Shown here piece by piece: positions 43,382 through 52,256 of a stretch of 62,337 nt of DNA. The notes beneath the pieces were generated by a model. It made no database searches, was not told the DNA's origin, and was given only the letters and a program-made list of their open reading frames with translations. This DNA comes from Actinomycetota bacterium (GTDB lineage: Bacteria > Actinomycetota > Actinomycetes > Actinomycetales > Microbacteriaceae). Numbering within the stretch: position 1 is the first letter of the stretch; each line of letters begins with the position of its first letter. Where the stretch lies: contig CANFVD010000003.1 in the NCBI GenBank assembly GCA_947450345.1, forward strand, positions 1 to 62,337, read 5' to 3'. The position numbers and the translations under genes were made by a program.

Positions 43382-44656
43382 ATGACTCGTGTGCGCGTCA
43401 CGTGGTACCTGTCACGTCGCTACCTCTGGGCCTGCATTATCGGCTTGCACGCCGTCATGTTTGTTTCGTTGATTCCCACGATGATTGCTGGCGAGGTTCA
43501 GGGAGACTTGGGTGTCTACCGTGAATGGGTCACTGTCGGTTTTAGTTTTGGCGTATGGCCCGGCATCGACACCCCCTGGGTCTATCCTCAGGCTGCCTTG
43601 ATCCCCATGGTTCTCGCCGGCCTTGCCCGACAGAAGTTCTACATGCTCCTGTGGCTGAGCATGATTGTGAGCCTCAACATCGCTTCATTTGCCGTCGTCC
43701 TCGGCCGGCGGCCGTCTAGTCGACGCCTCTTCGCGGCGTGGTGGTGGCTTGCCATCATCTTCGTTCTCAGCCCGGTTGAACTCCTCAGGCTTGAGGGCGT
43801 CACGGCCCCACTCGTCGTCATCGCCCTGGTCATTTTGTCGCGCCTCCCCTTCGTCTCCGGAATAGTTCTGACGTTAGTTACCTGGATAAAGGTGTGGCCT
43901 GTTGCCATTCTTTTTGCCGTCGTTGCGAGCTCTCGCAAATGGCTCACCGTCGTGCTGGCGGCGGTCACCACCACGTCAATTGTTGTGGCGACACTCCTCC
44001 TCATGGGCGGCGGGCCGAACCTGTTTAGTTTTATCACCGCACAATCCAGCCGAAGCCTGCAAATCGAGGCACCAATCGCGACACCATGGATGTGGATGTC
44101 CATCGCGAGCCCGAGTAACTATCACCGCTATAACGACTCGAACCTCTTGACGTGGGAAGTGTCGGGCCCCGGCTCGGGCCTCGTGTCGAAGCTCATGACA
44201 CCACTGATGGCTCTCGCCATTACTGCGATTATCGTTCTCCTCTTTCGGGCTCGGAGGCGAGGCGCTGCCCCGCAGGATGCTCTGCTGACTGGTTCGCTTG
44301 CTCTCGTGAGTGCCATGATCGTCTTTAATAAGGTCGGCTCGCCCCAGTACATGCTGTGGCTCGCCCCCATTGTGGTCGTCGGACTCCTCGTTGACCGCGG
44401 GGTATGGCGAGTTCCAGCAAATCTCATGATGGCCATTAGCATCGCAACGACGCTCATATTCCCGATCTTCTACATGCCTCTGGTTCACGGAAGCCGATCC
44501 GCCCTGATGCTGCTTTCTGCCCGAAATGTATTGCTCGTAGTGCTGTTGGGTTGGGCCGTCATGCGACTCGTGTCTTTGGGCAAAAAGTCACACGCGAGCG
44601 ACGAAAATCTCACGAGCGCTTCACCTCTGCGCGCCACGGCCAAAATCAGTTCCTAG
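43382..44656 (+). CDS. GT-C type membrane glycosyltransferase (GT87/DUF2029-like)
   Basis: 424 residues, about ten membrane segments. After the first helix comes GDLGVYREWVTVGFSFGVWPGIDTPWVYPQAAL, the D-x-x-Y...Y/W-P-P layout of DUF2029/PimE-type mannosyltransferases that use polyprenyl-phosphate-mannose. Further loop SPSNYHRYNDSN. Product unknown; envelope glycans or lipomannan-like molecules are likely. GGGGAGA lies 8 nt before the ATG at 43382, better than the ATG at 43373. Somewhat lower G+C than neighbours. It converges with dapC. Confidence 0.75.
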   Translation: MTRVRVTWYLSRRYLWACIIGLHAVMFVSLIPTMIAGEVQGDLGVYREWVTVGFSFGVWPGIDTPWVYPQAALIPMVLAGLARQKFYMLLWLSMIVSLNIASFAVVLGRRPSSRRLFAAWWWLAIIFVLSPVELLRLEGVTAPLVVIALVILSRLPFVSGIVLTLVTWIKVWPVAILFAVVASSRKWLTVVLAAVTTTSIVVATLLLMGGGPNLFSFITAQSSRSLQIEAPIATPWMWMSIASPSNYHRYNDSNLLTWEVSGPGSGLVSKLMTPLMALAITAIIVLLFRARRRGAAPQDALLTGSLALVSAMIVFNKVGSPQYMLWLAPIVVVGLLVDRGVWRVPANLMMAISIATTLIFPIFYMPLVHGSRSALMLLSARNVLLVVLLGWAVMRLVSLGKKSHASDENLTSASPLRATAKISS

Positions 44657-44685
44657 GTTTTTTTCACTTCCCAGGGGCTCAGCCA

Positions 44686-45795
44686 CTACTGGGATATGTC
44701 GGAAAGACGTGTGACGGCCGCGTTTATCCGGTCGTCGGTGGCGGTCAGCGAGAGCCGGATGTGCTGCGGAAAGTGGTCGCCGTAGAAATATCCCGGACCG
44801 CCCAAAATGCCAATCTCGGCCAATCGTGCAATCGATTCCCACGCGTCCCGACCCTCCGTCAGCCAGAGGTAGAGACCGGCCTCGCTGCCCTCGATGGTGA
44901 ATCCGGCCGCGGTCAGCGTCGGCACGAGAGCGGCTCGGCGGTGGCGGTACAGTTCTTTCTGCGCCGCCACGTGCGCCTCGTCACCGAGCGCGACCGTCAT
45001 CGCCGCCTGAACGGGTGCGGGAACCATCATTCCGGCGTGCTTGCGCACCACCAGCAGTCTCTCGATCAGAGCGGAATCTCCCGCGATAAACGCCGCACGA
45101 TATCCGGCCAGATTCGACTGCTTGCTCAACGAATACGCGCACAGGATGTTGGTGAGGTCACCGCCCGTGACCCGCGGATCGAGAACGCTCGGAATGGGCT
45201 GAGAGTCCCAGGGGGCGTCCCACCCCAATTCGGCGTAGCACTCGTCGGAGATGATGATGGCCCCGAGTTCACGTGCGCGAGCGAGGCGTTCGCTGAGCTG
45301 CTGAACCGTGAGAACACGGCCGTCGGGGTTGCCGGGTGAATTGACCCACACCAGTCGCGTGTTCTCCGGCCACTGCGCCGGATCGTCTTCGGCGAGTGCC
45401 GACACATCGGCCAGAGCAGCTCCGAGCGCATACGTGGGGTAAGCCGCCCGAGGATGCACAACGAGATCGTCACCGCCTAGACCCAGCATGTAGGGCGCCC
45501 ACGCCACGAACTCTTTCGACCCGATGGTTGGCAACACGTTGTCAATTCCCAGGCCGGTCACCCCGCGACGGCGAGCAAACCACTCGACAATCGCCTCACG
45601 CAGCAGTGGCGTGCCGACCGTCGTGGGGTAAGCGTGGGCGTCGGTGGCTTCCGACAGGGCGCGGCGCACCACCTCTGGCGTGGGATCGACGGGCGAGCCA
45701 ATCGAGAGGTCAATCAGGCCGTCGGGATGTTCTGCCGCACGCTGGGCGTAGGGAGCCATCGCATCCCACGGGTACTCGGGAAGATCTCCCAGCAT
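44686..45795 (-). CDS. dapC: N-succinyl-LL-diaminopimelate aminotransferase
   Basis: 369 residues, fold-type I aminotransferase. PLP Lys in AYSLSKQSNLAGYR; also NSPGNPDGRV and IISDECYAELGW. The actinobacterial DapC form has this SLSKQSN sequence, and the gene follows a 7Fe ferredoxin gene 3 nt upstream, the usual fdx-dapC pair. It converts N-succinyl-2-amino-6-ketopimelate to succinyl-diaminopimelate, the step between DapD and DapE. Confidence 0.93.
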   Translation of the reverse strand: MLGDLPEYPWDAMAPYAQRAAEHPDGLIDLSIGSPVDPTPEVVRRALSEATDAHAYPTTVGTPLLREAIVEWFARRRGVTGLGIDNVLPTIGSKEFVAWAPYMLGLGGDDLVVHPRAAYPTYALGAALADVSALAEDDPAQWPENTRLVWVNSPGNPDGRVLTVQQLSERLARARELGAIIISDECYAELGWDAPWDSQPIPSVLDPRVTGGDLTNILCAYSLSKQSNLAGYRAAFIAGDSALIERLLVVRKHAGMMVPAPVQAAMTVALGDEAHVAAQKELYRHRRAALVPTLTAAGFTIEGSEAGLYLWLTEGRDAWESIARLAEIGILGGPGYFYGDHFPQHIRLSLTATDDRINAAVTRLSDISQ

Positions 45796-45798
45796 GAG

Positions 45799-46119
45799 TT
45801 ACTGCGCCTGGGGCGGAAGAACCGACACCACGGGGTGATCGCTCTTGATGACGCCGACCTTGGCAGCACCGCCCGGTGAACCAATCTCGTTGAAGAACTC
45901 AACGTTGGCCTTGTAGTAATCGGCCCACTGCTCGGGAAGATCGTCTTCGTAGTAGATGGCCTCAACGGGACACACCGGCTCGCAGGCACCACAGTCGACA
46001 CACTCATCGGGGTGGATGTAGAGCATGCGGTCACCCTCGTAGATGCAATCAACCGGGCACTCATCAATGCAGGCGCGGTCCTTGACATCGACGCAGGGCA
46101 GGGCGATGACGTAGGTCAC
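45799..46119 (-). CDS. fdxA: 7Fe ferredoxin (FdxA/FdxC type)
   Basis: 106 residues. Cluster motifs: CVDVKDRACIDECPVDCI and CVDCGACEPVCPVEAI, giving one 3Fe-4S and one 4Fe-4S cluster, then the FFNEIGSPGGA segment of the actinobacterial type. It carries electrons to redox enzymes in the cytoplasm. The start is the GTG at 46117-46119 (MTYVIALPC) with GAGGAG 7 nt upstream. Co-transcribed with dapC. Confidence 0.95.
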   Translation of the reverse strand: MTYVIALPCVDVKDRACIDECPVDCIYEGDRMLYIHPDECVDCGACEPVCPVEAIYYEDDLPEQWADYYKANVEFFNEIGSPGGAAKVGVIKSDHPVVSVLPPQAQ

Positions 46120-46156
46120 GAAGGTCTCCTCGAGGGTGGTTCTTGGTGACTCGAGT

Positions 46157-46567
46157 CTACCGACGCCGGGGCGCCGGAAGAGCGATGACCACGACAAAGA
46201 TGAGCGAGGGCAGGGCGGCCCAGAGGGTGCCCACGAGGTTTCCCGGAACAATCACGCCGCCGCCGGGACCCGGCAACGACAGCAACATGTTGACGACCAC
46301 GACACCAATGGCACCGAACAGAGCCAGGAGTCGTCTGTCACTCATGAACCGCAGTCCGAGAACGTAGGCCGTCACGACAATCAGACTGAGCACAAGACCC
46401 CACGGAATCGTTACGCTCCCAACGTCCACGGAGGCCTGAGCCAGCGGAGTGGTCACGGCGCCGATGACGACGCCGCCCACGGCGGCAATCAGCCACTTCA
46501 GTGGACGGGGCAATTTTTCCAACAATCGGAATTCCTCTCTGGGGGCCAGTTGGCCGTCGTCATACAC
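46157..46567 (-). CDS. Small membrane protein, function unknown
   Basis: 136 residues: an acidic N-terminus and four membrane segments, with a C-terminal LPAPRRR. I do not recognise it firmly; it is like small actinobacterial DUF6113-type proteins. GTG start at 46565-46567, 9 nt from the iron box that also faces efeU, and no Shine-Dalgarno sequence, so it may be leaderless and could be iron-regulated as well. Confidence 0.65.
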   Translation of the reverse strand: MYDDGQLAPREEFRLLEKLPRPLKWLIAAVGGVVIGAVTTPLAQASVDVGSVTIPWGLVLSLIVVTAYVLGLRFMSDRRLLALFGAIGVVVVNMLLSLPGPGGGVIVPGNLVGTLWAALPSLIFVVVIALPAPRRR

Positions 46568-46576
46568 TGTGTAAAG

Positions 46577-46595
46577 TTAGGTAAGCCTAACCAAA
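46577..46595. promoter_or_regulatory. DtxR/IdeR-type iron box upstream of efeU
   Basis: TTAGGTAAGCCTAACCAAA matches 17 of 19 positions of the IdeR/DtxR consensus TTAGGTTAGSCTAACCTAA. It is 35 nt before the probable efeU start and 9 nt from the start of the divergent membrane protein, so an iron-loaded repressor bound here would block both. Confidence 0.85.
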
Positions 46596-46629
46596 CTATC
46601 CGGTACGTTCTCCGAATAAGGGACACATC

Positions 46630-47505
46630 ATTCTCGCCAATCTTCTCATTGGACTCCGCGAAGGCCTTGAGGCTGCGCTGATCGTGGGGATATTCGCGGC
46701 GTACTTGATTAAGACAGATCGTCGTTCGGGGCTGAAGTATCTCTGGGGCGGCGTCATTGTTGCCGTCGTCGTCTCTATTGTGGCCGGAACCGCACTCTCG
46801 CTCACCGCAACCACACTGCCCAGCGAGGTAGAACAAGCGCTGGGAGGCAGCCTCTCACTCGTTGCCGTAGGCCTCGTGACGTGGATGATTCTGTGGTTGG
46901 CCCGAACCGCTCGCTCAATGGCGGGTCAGTTGCGGGGAGACGTCGATCGGGTCTACGCACGCGGTGCCGGCTGGGGAATGTTCTTTCTCGCCCTCTTCGC
47001 CGTAGGGCGCGAGGGACTCGAGACAGCGTTGTTCATCTGGGCAGCTGCCGGCTCTGCTGGCCAGGGCGGACTCCCCCTGCTCGGAGCAATCCTTGGCATT
47101 GCGATCTCCGTGACCCTGGGGTACCTCATCTTCGCGGGTATGAGCCGACTCAACATCCGTGCCTTCTTTGCGTGGTCCGGCGCCCTGCTTGTCGTCATGG
47201 TGGCCGGAGTATTCAGCTACGGCATCCACGAATTCCAGGAAGTCGGCTGGCTTCCGGGGGCCGAAGATCACGCCTTTGACGTCTCCACCACTATTCCCCC
47301 GGACAGCTGGTACGGCACCCTGCTCCGTGGCACAGTGGGCTTCACGCCCAACATGACGTGGCTCCAGGTCATCGGGTGGGTGCTTTACGTCGCTGTGGTC
47401 ATGCCGCTGTTCTTGGCCGTGAGCCTGCGCCGCACACAGCCACCGAAGGACACCGCCGACGACATCACGTCGACGGCCTCCCTCGCGGTTGTGGGCAACG
47501 GCTAA
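46630..47505 (+). CDS. efeU: FTR1-family iron permease EfeU, probable ATT start
   Basis: 291 residues when begun at ATT 46630. Both REGLE motifs needed for iron in FTR1/EfeU permeases are then present: LIGLREGLEAALIVG at the very N-terminus and FAVGREGLETALFIW in a middle helix, within seven membrane segments. No ATG, GTG or TTG exists between the in-frame stop at 46588 and GTG 46684, which lies beyond the first REGLE. AAGGGA (46618-46623) is 6 nt before ATT and the protein would start (M)LANLLIGLREG, as family members do. A sequencing error or the adjacent ATC is possible. The iron box upstream fits iron uptake. EfeO and EfeB are not adjacent. Confidence 0.85.
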   Translation: MLANLLIGLREGLEAALIVGIFAAYLIKTDRRSGLKYLWGGVIVAVVVSIVAGTALSLTATTLPSEVEQALGGSLSLVAVGLVTWMILWLARTARSMAGQLRGDVDRVYARGAGWGMFFLALFAVGREGLETALFIWAAAGSAGQGGLPLLGAILGIAISVTLGYLIFAGMSRLNIRAFFAWSGALLVVMVAGVFSYGIHEFQEVGWLPGAEDHAFDVSTTIPPDSWYGTLLRGTVGFTPNMTWLQVIGWVLYVAVVMPLFLAVSLRRTQPPKDTADDITSTASLAVVGNG

Positions 47506-47976
47506 CTACTGAGCAGGCTTGCCGCTGACCACATAGGTGACCGTGTTGTCGGTTCCGTCGTTGGTCGCCGTCACCATCGCGGTGTAGGAGGCGTTGGAAA
47601 AGATTCCGGTGGATGCTCCGTCGGCGGTCGCATCGAAATCCGATGTGAAGCCCGCGCCGAGCAGTTTGCTCGTGGCCTCGGCGTAACCGGCAGCTAAGTC
47701 GGGAACGGTGATGCTGACGGTCCACACCTTGTCAGCACCCACCCCCAAGGATCCGCTGACTTTGATGTCCCCGGAAATTGTGGGCACCTCGGCGGGGAAC
47801 CCCTCGGGGAGCGTGTTGGCGTCGACGTTCACGTCAACACCCGTGGCATCCTTGACGGCGTTCTGCAGGGTATCTTGCACGAGTTGCTGCGGACTACACG
47901 CGGCGAGTGCGGGAGCGGCACCCAGAGCAAGGGCGCCGACAAGCGAGAGGGTGATGATTTTTCGGGTTGTGGTCAT
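47506..47976 (-). CDS. Putative secreted lipoprotein, function unknown
   Basis: 156 residues with a signal peptide ending in PALAAC (Cys27), a probable lipobox. The domain has repeated beta-strand segments (ISGDIKVSGSLGVGADKVWTVSIT; YTAMVTATNDGTDNTVTYVVS) and no recognised family. Its stop codon directly abuts that of efeU. BipA lies beside it but upstream on the same strand is bipA's 3' end, so it has its own start region of 32 bp only on the other side. Low certainty about function. Confidence 0.7.
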   Translation of the reverse strand: MTTTRKIITLSLVGALALGAAPALAACSPQQLVQDTLQNAVKDATGVDVNVDANTLPEGFPAEVPTISGDIKVSGSLGVGADKVWTVSITVPDLAAGYAEATSKLLGAGFTSDFDATADGASTGIFSNASYTAMVTATNDGTDNTVTYVVSGKPAQ

Positions 47977-48008
47977 GGCAACTACCTCCGTGAGAGTGAG
48001 GGAATCGC

Positions 48009-49922
48009 CTACGCCGAGGCGTCCTGCTTCTTAAGTCGGCTGGTGAGGCGAGCGCGCTCCGAGGCATCGAGGGCAACCTTGCGGATGCGCACCGTCTCGG
48101 GCGTCACCTCAACGCACTCATCTTCGCGCGCAAACTCAAGACACTCTTCGAGCGAGAGCTGACGCGAGGGTGTCATTGACTCGAACGTGTCCGACGTCGA
48201 CTGGCGCATGTTCGTGAGCTTCTTCTCTTTCGTGATGTTCACGTCCATGTCGTCGGAGCGCGAGTTCTCGCCGACGACCATGCCCTCGTAAACCTCGTCG
48301 CCGGGCTCCACGAAGAACGACATGCGCTCCTGCAGGCCAATGATGGCGAACGGCGTGACGGATCCCGATCGGTCGGACACGATCGATCCGTTCTGACGCG
48401 TCACGATCTGACCCGCCCACTCTTCGTAGCCGTGCGAGATGGCGTTGGCAATTCCCGTTCCGCGCGTGCTCGTGAGGAATTCGGTGCGGAAGCCAATGAG
48501 CCCACGTGACGGAACAATGAACTCCATGCGCACCCAGCCGGTGCCGTGGTTCACCATTGACTCCATGCGACCCTTGCGACTGGCGAGTAGCTGCGTGACG
48601 GCACCGAGGTGCTCTTCGGGAACATCAATGGTGAGGTGCTCGTAGGGCTCGTGCGTCTTGCCATCGACCTTGCGGGTAACCACCTGGGGCTTACCCACGG
48701 TGAGCTCGAAGCCCTCGCGGCGCATGTTCTCCACAAGAATCGCGAGAGCAAGCTCGCCACGACCCTGAACTTCCCACGAATCGGGGTTTCCGATGTCGAC
48801 GACCTTGAGCGAGACGTTACCCACGAGCTCGCGATCGAGGCGGTCCTTGACCATGCGGGCGGTCAGCTTGTGCCCCTTGACCTTGCCCACGAGCGGCGAG
48901 GTGTTCGTGCCGATGGTCATCGAGATGGCCGGGTCGTCGACCGTGATGGCCGGTAACGGACGGATGTCGTCCGGGTCGGCCAGGGTTTCGCCAATGGTGA
49001 TCTCGTCGAAACCGGCAACGGCGACGATGTCGCCGGGACCCGCCGACTCGGCCGGGTAGCGGTCGAGCGCCTTGGTCTTGAGAAGTTCGGTGACGCGCAC
49101 GTTGCTGACGTCGCCGTTGTGACGAACCCAGGCCACGGTCTGGCCCTTCTTGAGCTCGCCATTGAAGATGCGCAGCAACGCCAAGCGGCCGAGGAACGGG
49201 GAGGCGTCGAGGTTGGTGACGTGGGCCTGCAGGGGTGCCTCGTCATCGTAGCTGGGGGCCGGAATGTGCTGCAGGATTGCCTCGAACAGTGGCTCGAGGT
49301 CATCGTTGTCGGGCAACGATCCGTTGGCCGGCTTAGCGTGACTCGCGGCACCGGCACGACCCGAGGCGTAAACCACGGGAACGTGCAGTGCGGCATCCAA
49401 ATCGAGGTCTGGGAAATCTTCGTGCAGATCGGAGGCCAGGCCGAGCAGGAGGTCTTGGCTTTCGCTGACCACCTCGTCGATGCGGGCATCCGGTCGGTCG
49501 GTCTTGTTGACGAGAAGCACGACGGGCAGTGACGCCTCGAGCGCCTTGCGCAGCACGAAGCGCGTCTGCGGAAGCGGGCCCTCACTGGCATCGACCAGCA
49601 GCACCACACCGTCGACCATCGACAGACCGCGTTCCACCTCGCCACCGAAGTCGGCGTGGCCGGGAGTGTCAATCACGTTAATCGTGATGGGACCGTTGGT
49701 GGCGTGCTTGCCCGAGTACTCGATGGCCGTGTTTTTGGCCAGGATCGTGATTCCCTTTTCTCGCTCAAGATCGTTGGAGTCCATCATGCGATCTTCGGCG
49801 CTGAAGTGCGCGTCGAACGAGTTTGTCTGCTTGAGCATGGCGTCGACCAGAGTGGTCTTGCCGTGGTCTACGTGGGCGACAATGGCGACATTGCGGAGGT
49901 CAGAGCGGGTGGCGATGGCCAT
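48009..49922 (-). CDS. typA: Ribosome-associated GTPase BipA/TypA
   Basis: 637 residues. Translation-factor GTPase: AHVDHGKTTL (G1), DTPGHADFGGEV (G3), NKTDRPDAR (G4), then EF-G-like domains III and V and the BipA-specific C-terminus. It acts in 50S ribosome assembly and stress or cold adaptation. ATG at 49920-49922 with AAGGA about 10 nt upstream. Confidence 0.96.
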   Translation of the reverse strand: MAIATRSDLRNVAIVAHVDHGKTTLVDAMLKQTNSFDAHFSAEDRMMDSNDLEREKGITILAKNTAIEYSGKHATNGPITINVIDTPGHADFGGEVERGLSMVDGVVLLVDASEGPLPQTRFVLRKALEASLPVVLLVNKTDRPDARIDEVVSESQDLLLGLASDLHEDFPDLDLDAALHVPVVYASGRAGAASHAKPANGSLPDNDDLEPLFEAILQHIPAPSYDDEAPLQAHVTNLDASPFLGRLALLRIFNGELKKGQTVAWVRHNGDVSNVRVTELLKTKALDRYPAESAGPGDIVAVAGFDEITIGETLADPDDIRPLPAITVDDPAISMTIGTNTSPLVGKVKGHKLTARMVKDRLDRELVGNVSLKVVDIGNPDSWEVQGRGELALAILVENMRREGFELTVGKPQVVTRKVDGKTHEPYEHLTIDVPEEHLGAVTQLLASRKGRMESMVNHGTGWVRMEFIVPSRGLIGFRTEFLTSTRGTGIANAISHGYEEWAGQIVTRQNGSIVSDRSGSVTPFAIIGLQERMSFFVEPGDEVYEGMVVGENSRSDDMDVNITKEKKLTNMRQSTSDTFESMTPSRQLSLEECLEFAREDECVEVTPETVRIRKVALDASERARLTSRLKKQDASA

Positions 49923-49934
49923 GCCAATACGTCC

Positions 49935-51602
49935 TTATTTTGCGGTTCGGCCCTCTCTCCGTTTGCGCTGAGCGACGGGATCGGGAACGGGAACAGCAGC
50001 AATGAGCTGCTGGGTGTAGGGGTCTTGCGGGTTTCGCAGAATCGCGTCCTTGGCACCCTGCTCCACAATCTTACCCCGGTGCATCACTACGATTCGGTCA
50101 GCGAGCTCGTCAATGACCGCGAGGTCGTGGCTGATGAACAGACAGGCAAAGCCAAAACGGTCCTGAAGACCCTGCAACAGTTCGAGAAAGCGGGCCTGAA
50201 CCGATACGTCGAGTGCACTCGTGGGCTCGTCGGCGACCAGCAGATCGGGTGCCAAGGCCAGCGCACGCGCGATGCCCACACGCTGTCGTTGACCACCCGA
50301 AAGTTCGTGCGGGTATCGATTTCGATACGAGATCGGCAGCTCCACTTGGTTGAGCAATTCTTCAACGCGGCGATCGAGTTCGCGCCCCTTCGCCTCGCCC
50401 GCCAGAAAGAGTGGCTCGCCGATGCTCTCGCCAATCGGCCACCGCGGATTGAGCGAGGAGCCCGGATCCTGGAAAACGATTCCCGTCTTGCGGCGCACGG
50501 GCCGCAGCCCCTTGCCCCGGGCCCGAGTGATGTCGACACCCACAACAGACAGTGACCCCTCCGTGACGGGCAACAGGCCCACGGCGGCCCGACCGAGCGT
50601 GGTCTTGCCCGAACCCGACTCCCCCACCAGACCCACGGTCTCGCCCGGGAATACATCAAAGGAAATGCCCTCAGCGGCACGGAAGGCGGGAACTCGGCCA
50701 CGCTTGGGGTACTCAATGGCCACGTCGCGGAAACTCAGCGCGGACAGGCGTTCAGTTTCACTGGTCTCCCGCGACGGGTCGGCGGGGCGATCCTGCGCGG
50801 TCAGCAGCTTCGGCACAGCCGCGAGAAGGGTTTGGGTGTAGGGGTGCTTCGGACTGCGGAAGATGTCGAGCGTGTCACCGACCTCAACCGTGGCACCGTC
50901 CTTCATCACGACGACGCGGTCGGCCATGTCGGCCACCACGCCCATGTCGTGAGTGATCAGGATGATTCCCGAATCGATGCGGTCACGGAGAGAGCGCAAC
51001 AACTCGAGGATTTCGGCCTGAACCGTGACGTCGAGCGCCGTGGTGGGTTCATCAGCGATGAGGAGGACCGGGTCGCACGAAATGGCCATGGCGATCATGG
51101 CCCGCTGCCGCTGACCGCCCGAGAGCTGGTGAGGGAACTTGCGGAAAGACGCAGCCGGGTTGGGCATCTCGACCTTGGCCAGCAACTCAATGGCACGGGC
51201 CTTTGCCTCACTGGGCGTGAGGTCCAGGTGTGTGCGCAAAACCTCAACGATTTGGAAACCCACGGTGTACACGGGATTGAGCGCCGTCATGGGCTCCTGG
51301 AAGATGACGGCGATGTCCTTGCCGCGAATTTCTCGGAGGTCGCGAGACCGCAGGCCGAGAATTTCCCTTCCGAGGAGCTTGACCGATCCGCTGATTCGAG
51401 AGTTGTCCGGGAGAAGGCCGAGGAGCGCCATCGCACTCGTGCTCTTTCCCGAACCCGACTCGCCAACGATGGCGAGCGTTTCGCCGCGGGCGACGTCGAA
51501 GGACACATTGGTGGCAGCCGGATACAACTGACCATCGACCCAAAAATCAACGCACAGATCGGTGACCTGCATCACCGTCTCCGCCTTATGCGCGGTCGCC
51601 AT
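49935..51602 (-). CDS. Dipeptide/oligopeptide ABC transporter ATPase, two fused domains (DppD-DppF type)
   Basis: 555 residues with two complete ATPase cassettes. Cassette 1: GESGSGKSTSA, LSGGQRQRAMIAMA, LLIADEPTTALD. Cassette 2: GESGSGKTTLGRA, LSGGQRQRVGIARALA, LLVADEPTSALD. Each has the peptide-family C-terminal segment (HPYTQTLLAAVP; DPYTQQLIAAVP). It powers the peptide importer whose permeases and binding protein are encoded at 52257-56736. ATG at 51600-51602 is chosen; frames upstream extend into the divergent gene. It is separated from the permeases by a gene on the other strand. Confidence 0.92.
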   Translation of the reverse strand: MATAHKAETVMQVTDLCVDFWVDGQLYPAATNVSFDVARGETLAIVGESGSGKSTSAMALLGLLPDNSRISGSVKLLGREILGLRSRDLREIRGKDIAVIFQEPMTALNPVYTVGFQIVEVLRTHLDLTPSEAKARAIELLAKVEMPNPAASFRKFPHQLSGGQRQRAMIAMAISCDPVLLIADEPTTALDVTVQAEILELLRSLRDRIDSGIILITHDMGVVADMADRVVVMKDGATVEVGDTLDIFRSPKHPYTQTLLAAVPKLLTAQDRPADPSRETSETERLSALSFRDVAIEYPKRGRVPAFRAAEGISFDVFPGETVGLVGESGSGKTTLGRAAVGLLPVTEGSLSVVGVDITRARGKGLRPVRRKTGIVFQDPGSSLNPRWPIGESIGEPLFLAGEAKGRELDRRVEELLNQVELPISYRNRYPHELSGGQRQRVGIARALALAPDLLVADEPTSALDVSVQARFLELLQGLQDRFGFACLFISHDLAVIDELADRIVVMHRGKIVEQGAKDAILRNPQDPYTQQLIAAVPVPDPVAQRKRREGRTAK

Positions 51603-51639
51603 TCGGCTCACCGCCTCTCTCGTGTGCCATGCTGATTTT

Positions 51640-52239
51640 GTGCAACAGCCCCGAGTGGTCTTTCGACCCGCCTTCGGCAGAATCCTTACGATCGTCGTGG
51701 TTGCCCTGCTCCTGACCGCAGTCGGCGGATTTGTGTACACCGCCGACGTGAGCGGCGCGGTGCACTTTGGGCCCCTGCTCGCTTTCGTGGGCTACGGCAC
51801 TTGGCTGTTGTACTGGCGACCGGCGGTGATTGTTGACTCCGCACACCTCATCGTGATCAATGTGGGGCGCACCTGGGCGATCCCCTTCACGTGCCTGACC
51901 GCGGTCGAGACGCGATACGCTCTCGCCGTGACCACCACAGCCGGAAAAGTTACCGCGTGGGCTGCTCCCGCGCCGGGTCGTCACCAGACCCTGAGTCTGA
52001 GCCTCGCCGACTTCCGCAGCCTGCGCAAAGGTCGGCAACAAGAAAGTGTTCGTCCCGGTGACGCGCCGAACACGGAGAGCGGCTCGGTGGCCTTTGTGGT
52101 GCGCCGGCGCTGGCAAGACGCTCTGGAGAATCCCTCCGCGGGTGCCGCTGCTCAGGTGACCACCCGCTGGCACGTCATATCGCTCGCCGTCACGGCTGTT
52201 CTGCTGATACTCACCGTGGTGGGCATCGCCACGGCCTAG
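51640..52239 (+). CDS. Membrane protein with PH-like domain, function unknown
   Basis: 199 residues: two N-terminal membrane segments (RILTIVVVALLLTAVGGFVY, GPLLAFVGYGTWLLYW), a PH-like beta domain (RPAVIVDSAHLIVINVGRTWAIPFTCLTAVETRYALAVTT) and a C-terminal membrane segment (VISLAVTAVLLILTVVGIA). It lies inside the peptide-transport locus but on the opposite strand. GTG at 51640 is the best start; no Shine-Dalgarno sequence. Function unknown. Confidence 0.75.
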   Translation: MQQPRVVFRPAFGRILTIVVVALLLTAVGGFVYTADVSGAVHFGPLLAFVGYGTWLLYWRPAVIVDSAHLIVINVGRTWAIPFTCLTAVETRYALAVTTTAGKVTAWAAPAPGRHQTLSLSLADFRSLRKGRQQESVRPGDAPNTESGSVAFVVRRRWQDALENPSAGAAAQVTTRWHVISLAVTAVLLILTVVGIATA

Positions 52240-52256
52240 TCGGGTCATCTCATGCC

